Program-made: the position numbers and the translations under genes
DNA from: DASYQD01 sp036005845
GTDB lineage: Bacteria > Acidobacteriota > Thermoanaerobaculia > Multivoradales > JAIOJS01
Direction: 5' to 3'
Length of the DNA: 17,016 nt
Assembly (NCBI GenBank): GCA_036005845.1
Contig: DASYQD010000111.1
Span: forward strand, 1 to 17,016
Shown here: positions 14,011-17,016 of the stretch, one piece after another
How the letters are laid out: every line of letters starts with the position of its first letter
How positions within the stretch are numbered: the stretch's first letter is position 1
Notes under the pieces: generated by a model
The model's database searches: none
What the model was told of the DNA's origin: nothing
The model's input: only the letters and a program-made list of their open reading frames with translations

Positions 14011-16221
14011 ATGACCGACGGTTCCGGCCCCGGCACGCCCTCGCGCGCGGACCGCTTCGACCTGGCGGTGCAGGGGAACCGCGCCCGCGCCTACGCGCTG
14101 GCGACGTCGGTGGCCTCGACGTTCCGCGCCCTCCACCTCATCGAGACGCGGTGGACGCTGATCCTCGCCATCGGCGGCACCGCCACGGTGACCGCCCTGG
14201 TCGTCTGGTGGCTCGTGCGCTCGGGCTGGCACCGGCGATTGCTCGGTCGGGCCTACGACCCGCTCTGGATCCTGCTCGACGTCGGCTTCATCTCCGCCAC
14301 CATCGCCGTCACCGGCGGCGCCACCAGCCCGTGGCAGCCCTGGTATGTGGCGATCTTCAGCGCCGCGGTGTTCGTGGCCGGGCAGCGGGCGGCGTTCTTC
14401 ACCTTCCTCGCCAGCATCGGCGGCTACCTGGCGGCGTTGTCGTTCGCCGGCAACCTCGGCGGTCCCGGCCAACCGGTGCTGCGCGGCATCGCGTTGATGG
14501 TGAGCCTCTACGCGGCGACCTTCTTCTTCCTGCGCGGCGTCAGCATGCTGCAGGACAAGCGGCGCGAAGTCAGCGGCATGCGCGACGAGAGCCGGCGCAA
14601 GGTGGAAGAGCTGACGCGCCTGACCGCCACGCTGGAGGAGCGCACGCGCGAGCTGCACGAGGCCAACCTGCGGCTGCGCGAGTCGGACCGCCTGAAGTCC
14701 CAATTCCTCGCCAACGTCTCGCACGAGCTGCGCACGCCGCTCAACTCCATCATCGGCTTCTCGGAGATCCTGCAGACCCGGCTCGTGCAGCAGCTCGACG
14801 AGCGGCAGGCGCGCTTCCTCGGCTACATCCACGCCGGCGGCGAGCAGCTCTTGGCGATCATCAACGACATCCTCGACCTGTCGAAGATCGAGGCCGGCCA
14901 AGCCGAGCTCGCCTGCGAGCGGCTGCCGCTGCGCGCCGCCGTCGACGGCGTCTCCACCGTGCTGCGCAGCACGGCGGAGAAGAAGGGCATCCGCGTGCGC
15001 GTCGAGGCGGCGGCTGACGTGCCGCTCATCGAGGCCGACCCGGCGCGGCTGAAGCAGGTGCTCTACCACCTGCTCTCGAACGCCATCAAGTTCTCGTATC
15101 CGGAGTCGGAGGTGCGGGTGAAGCTGCAGCGCGAGGCGGCCGTGCAGTCGCCGCTGCGCCGCAACGCCGTGTCGATCGCCGTCGTCGACGACGGCATCGG
15201 CATCGAGCCGCACGACCGCGAGCTGATCTTCGAGGCCTTCCGCCAGGCCGACGGCAGCGCCAGCCGCGAGTTCCAGGGCGCCGGGCTCGGCCTCGCGCTG
15301 GTCAGGCGCTTCGTCGAGCTGCACGGCGGCGTCGTCACCGTCGACTCGGCGGTGGGGCAGGGGAGCACGTTCACGGTGCACCTGCCGTTGCAGCAGAAGA
15401 GCGGCGGGCCGCTGCCGCCGGGCGGCGTCGAGACCGAAGCCGAGCTGCGCGCACCAGAGCCCGGCGAGGACCGCGTTCTCGTCGTCGAGGACGACCCGAC
15501 GGTCTACGACGTCATCGCCCGCCACCTCAATGACGGCGGCTGGGTGCCGGTGCGCGCGCGCACCGGCGACGACGCGCTGAAGCTGGCGCGCGGCGTGCGG
15601 CCGGCGGCGGTGACGCTCGACCTGGTGATCCCCGGCATCGACGGCCTCGGCGTGCTGCGGGCGCTGCGCGCCGACCCCGAGACACGGCACATCCCCGTCA
15701 TCATCATCTCGGTGCTCGACAACCGGGAGCTCGGTCTGACGCTGGGCGCCGACGACTACTTCGTCAAGCCGGTCGACCGCGACGCGCTGCTCGACCGGTT
15801 GGGGGCACTGGTGCCGCGCGAGGTCGGCGGCCGCGTGCTGGTGATCGACGACGACCCGGCCCTGCACGAGCTGGTGGCGGCCGGGCTGCCGGAGCGCTAC
15901 CGGCTCCTCCACGCGCACACCGGCCGCGACGGCGTCGAGCTGGCGCGGAACGAGTGCCCCGACCTCGTGCTGCTCGACCTGATGATGGAGGGCATGGACG
16001 GCTTCGAGGTGGCGGCGACGCTCAAGGGCGACGAGCGAACCCGCACGCTGCCCATCGTGGTGCTCACCGCCAAAGAGATGGACCGCGACGACCGCGAGCG
16101 GCTGCACGGCAAGATCGAGGCGCTGGTGCACAAGACCGACTGCAGCCCGGCGCGGCTGGAGGCGGTGCTGCGCGACGTCGTGCGGCGGCAACTGCGGATG
16201 GCGAGGACGGCCGATGTGTGA
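14011..16221 (+). CDS. Membrane hybrid histidine kinase with two receiver domains
   Basis: A 736-residue sensor kinase. About five membrane helices occupy residues 48-70, 84-101, 110-125, 127-147 and 157-176, with no sizeable periplasmic loop. A coiled coil follows (about 180-225). The HisKA domain carries the H-box SHELRTP (237-243, phosphorylated His238), and the ATPase domain has the N-box LSNAIKFS (355-362), G1 DDGIG (393-397) and G2 GAGLGLAL (423-430). Receiver 1 (about 488-600) has acidic pocket EDD, phospho-acceptor Asp537 and Lys586; receiver 2 (about 607-725) has DDD at 613-615, Asp656 and Lys708, with a less typical C-terminal half. All key residues are present, so it should autophosphorylate and pass phosphate on. 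There is no PAS or HAMP domain; membrane state or a ligand in the bilayer may be sensed. It leads a cluster with the next two receiver genes. No strong Shine-Dalgarno precedes the ATG. Confidence 0.95.
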   Translation: MTDGSGPGTPSRADRFDLAVQGNRARAYALATSVASTFRALHLIETRWTLILAIGGTATVTALVVWWLVRSGWHRRLLGRAYDPLWILLDVGFISATIAVTGGATSPWQPWYVAIFSAAVFVAGQRAAFFTFLASIGGYLAALSFAGNLGGPGQPVLRGIALMVSLYAATFFFLRGVSMLQDKRREVSGMRDESRRKVEELTRLTATLEERTRELHEANLRLRESDRLKSQFLANVSHELRTPLNSIIGFSEILQTRLVQQLDERQARFLGYIHAGGEQLLAIINDILDLSKIEAGQAELACERLPLRAAVDGVSTVLRSTAEKKGIRVRVEAAADVPLIEADPARLKQVLYHLLSNAIKFSYPESEVRVKLQREAAVQSPLRRNAVSIAVVDDGIGIEPHDRELIFEAFRQADGSASREFQGAGLGLALVRRFVELHGGVVTVDSAVGQGSTFTVHLPLQQKSGGPLPPGGVETEAELRAPEPGEDRVLVVEDDPTVYDVIARHLNDGGWVPVRARTGDDALKLARGVRPAAVTLDLVIPGIDGLGVLRALRADPETRHIPVIIISVLDNRELGLTLGADDYFVKPVDRDALLDRLGALVPREVGGRVLVIDDDPALHELVAAGLPERYRLLHAHTGRDGVELARNECPDLVLLDLMMEGMDGFEVAATLKGDERTRTLPIVVLTAKEMDRDDRERLHGKIEALVHKTDCSPARLEAVLRDVVRRQLRMARTADV

Positions 16222-16235
16222 GCGTGAGGGTGAGC

Positions 16236-16649
16236 ATGGCTGAGAGCGACATCCTCATCATCGAGGACAACCGCCAGAACCTCGAGCTGGTCCAGTTCCT
16301 GCTCGAGGAGGCGGGCCACCGCGTGCGCTCCGCTCCCGATGCGCGCGGCGCCCGCGCCGAGCTCGAGCGCCAGGTGCCCGACCTGGTGTTGATGGACATG
16401 CAGCTCCCGGGCACCGACGGGCTCGAGCTGGTGGCCGAGCTGCGCGGCGACCGCCGCTTCCGCCACCTGCCGATCGTCGCCTTGACCGCGCACGCGCTGC
16501 GCGGCGACCGCGAGCGCTTCCTCGCCGGCGGCTGCGACGGCTACATCGCCAAGCCCATCGACGTCGCCACTTTCGCGCTGCAGGTGGAAGCGCTGCTGCC
16601 GGGGCCGCGCGCGGCGTCCGACTTCGGCCCGGCGGCGGAGATCGATTGA
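16236..16649 (+). CDS. Single-domain response regulator (CheY/DivK-like)
   Basis: A 137-residue stand-alone receiver. The acidic pocket is Glu10-Asp11 in ILIIEDN, the phospho-acceptor is Asp54 in LVLMDMQLPGTDG, the switch Thr is Thr84 in VALTAHAL, and Lys106 in YIAKPID completes the active site. The sequence IIEDNRQNLELVQFLLEEAGH and the ALRGDRERFLAGGCDGYIAKPI segment are typical of DivK-like regulators. No output domain follows; the last 15 or so residues are a short acidic tail. The ATG at 16236 is chosen because GAGGG lies 5 bases upstream; an in-frame GTG at 16224 would add four residues. It begins 14 bases after the kinase stop and overlaps the next gene by four bases, so the three are almost certainly co-transcribed. 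It may shuttle phosphate within the relay or act by protein contact. Confidence 0.94.
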   Translation: MAESDILIIEDNRQNLELVQFLLEEAGHRVRSAPDARGARAELERQVPDLVLMDMQLPGTDGLELVAELRGDRRFRHLPIVALTAHALRGDRERFLAGGCDGYIAKPIDVATFALQVEALLPGPRAASDFGPAAEID

Positions 16650-17016
16650 GCCGGCGAGTCCCGACCCTGCCCGAAGGCGGGCTGGTGCTGGTGGTCGACG
16701 ACCAGCCGGAGAACCTCGAGCTGGTGGCCGAGATCCTCTCCGAGGAGGGCTACCGCATCCAGCTCGCGCCCGACGGCGAGAGCGCGCTCTCGATGGTGGC
16801 CGCCGAGCCGCCCGACTGCATCGTGCTCGACGTGATGATGCCGCGCATGGACGGCTTCGAGGTCTGCCGCCGGCTCAAGGGCAGCCGCGCGACGCGCTTC
16901 ATCCCGGTGGTGATGCTCACCGCGCTGTCGGCCGTCGACGACAAAGTGCACGCCTTCGACGCCGGCGCCGACGACTTCCTCAACAAGCCGGTGCACTCGC
17001 ACGAGCTGAGAGCCCG
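16646..17016 (+). CDS. Response regulator, N-terminal receiver domain only (3' end outside window)
   Basis: At least 123 residues of a receiver protein run off the right edge. Acidic pocket Asp18-Asp19 in LVVDDQPENLELV, phospho-acceptor Asp62 in IVLDVMMPRMDG, Thr92 and Lys114 in DDFLNKPV are all present. The segment DDKVHAFDAGADDFLNKPV (98-116) is the form common in PleD-type (GGDEF) and RpfG-type (HD-GYP) regulators, though it also occurs in others, so a cyclic-di-GMP output is possible but unseen. The best start is TTG at 16646, whose TTGA overlaps the preceding gene's TGA stop by four bases; no ATG or GTG occurs between it and the start of the receiver fold that would leave the fold intact. 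Translational coupling to the upstream receiver is therefore likely. Confidence 0.9.
   Translation, partial: MSRRVPTLPEGGLVLVVDDQPENLELVAEILSEEGYRIQLAPDGESALSMVAAEPPDCIVLDVMMPRMDGFEVCRRLKGSRATRFIPVVMLTALSAVDDKVHAFDAGADDFLNKPVHSHELRA

Noticed and set aside
11791..16191. A 1466-residue open frame on the minus strand running from the intact gap through the kinase
   Set aside because: Only its last 343 residues are a real protein (gap). The upstream part is antisense to the Cys-less gene and the kinase, has biased His/Arg/Ala/Asp composition, and no domain. It is a by-product of high GC at third codon positions.

Overview
The window is a very GC-rich bacterial chromosome segment, densely coded on both strands, and probably from a diderm: it encodes an AsmA-like periplasmic protein, a class 2 (quinone-linked) dihydroorotate dehydrogenase and secreted proteins. 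The gene mix would suit a high-GC Deltaproteobacteria-like or Binatota/Myxococcota-like organism, but nothing here fixes the taxon. No tRNA, rRNA, CRISPR array, insertion sequence or integrase was seen.

Layout. (1) Positions 1-3052, plus strand: the 3' end of thiC (thiamine pyrimidine synthesis), a TerB-like helical protein and an OPT-family transporter. (2) 3153-7914, minus strand, read right to left: a YjbQ/UPF0047 enzyme, a 909-residue AsmA-like protein, then a secreted carboxypeptidase-regulatory-like protein overlapping a single-span membrane protein. (3) 7974-8996, plus strand: pyrD. (4) 9074-11152, minus strand: a block of visibly lower GC with an unrecognised 308-residue protein, a fungal-type cytosine deaminase, and a three-span membrane protein coupled to it that resembles the PycTM effector fold. 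(5) 11166-13844, minus strand: two tandem GAPDH-like genes joined by a one-base TGATG overlap, followed by a six-cysteine secreted protein. (6) 14011 to the end, plus strand: a hybrid histidine kinase with two receiver domains, a single-domain receiver and the start of another receiver protein, closely spaced or overlapping.

The most unusual observations are these. The first GAPDH-like gene of the pair has Val where the catalytic Cys should be, and has also lost the phosphate-site Arg and Thr loop, while keeping the NAD-binding features. It is translationally coupled to an apparently intact GAPDH, so it looks like a pseudoenzyme partner. The deaminase/membrane-protein pair in the low-GC block has the architecture of a possible two-gene accessory (perhaps defence) module; that reading is inference. 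The kinase cluster carries four receiver domains in three genes and looks like a branched phosphorelay whose output lies beyond the window.

The long open frames opposite gap, the kinase, the AsmA-like gene and the OPT gene are products of high GC and were rejected.
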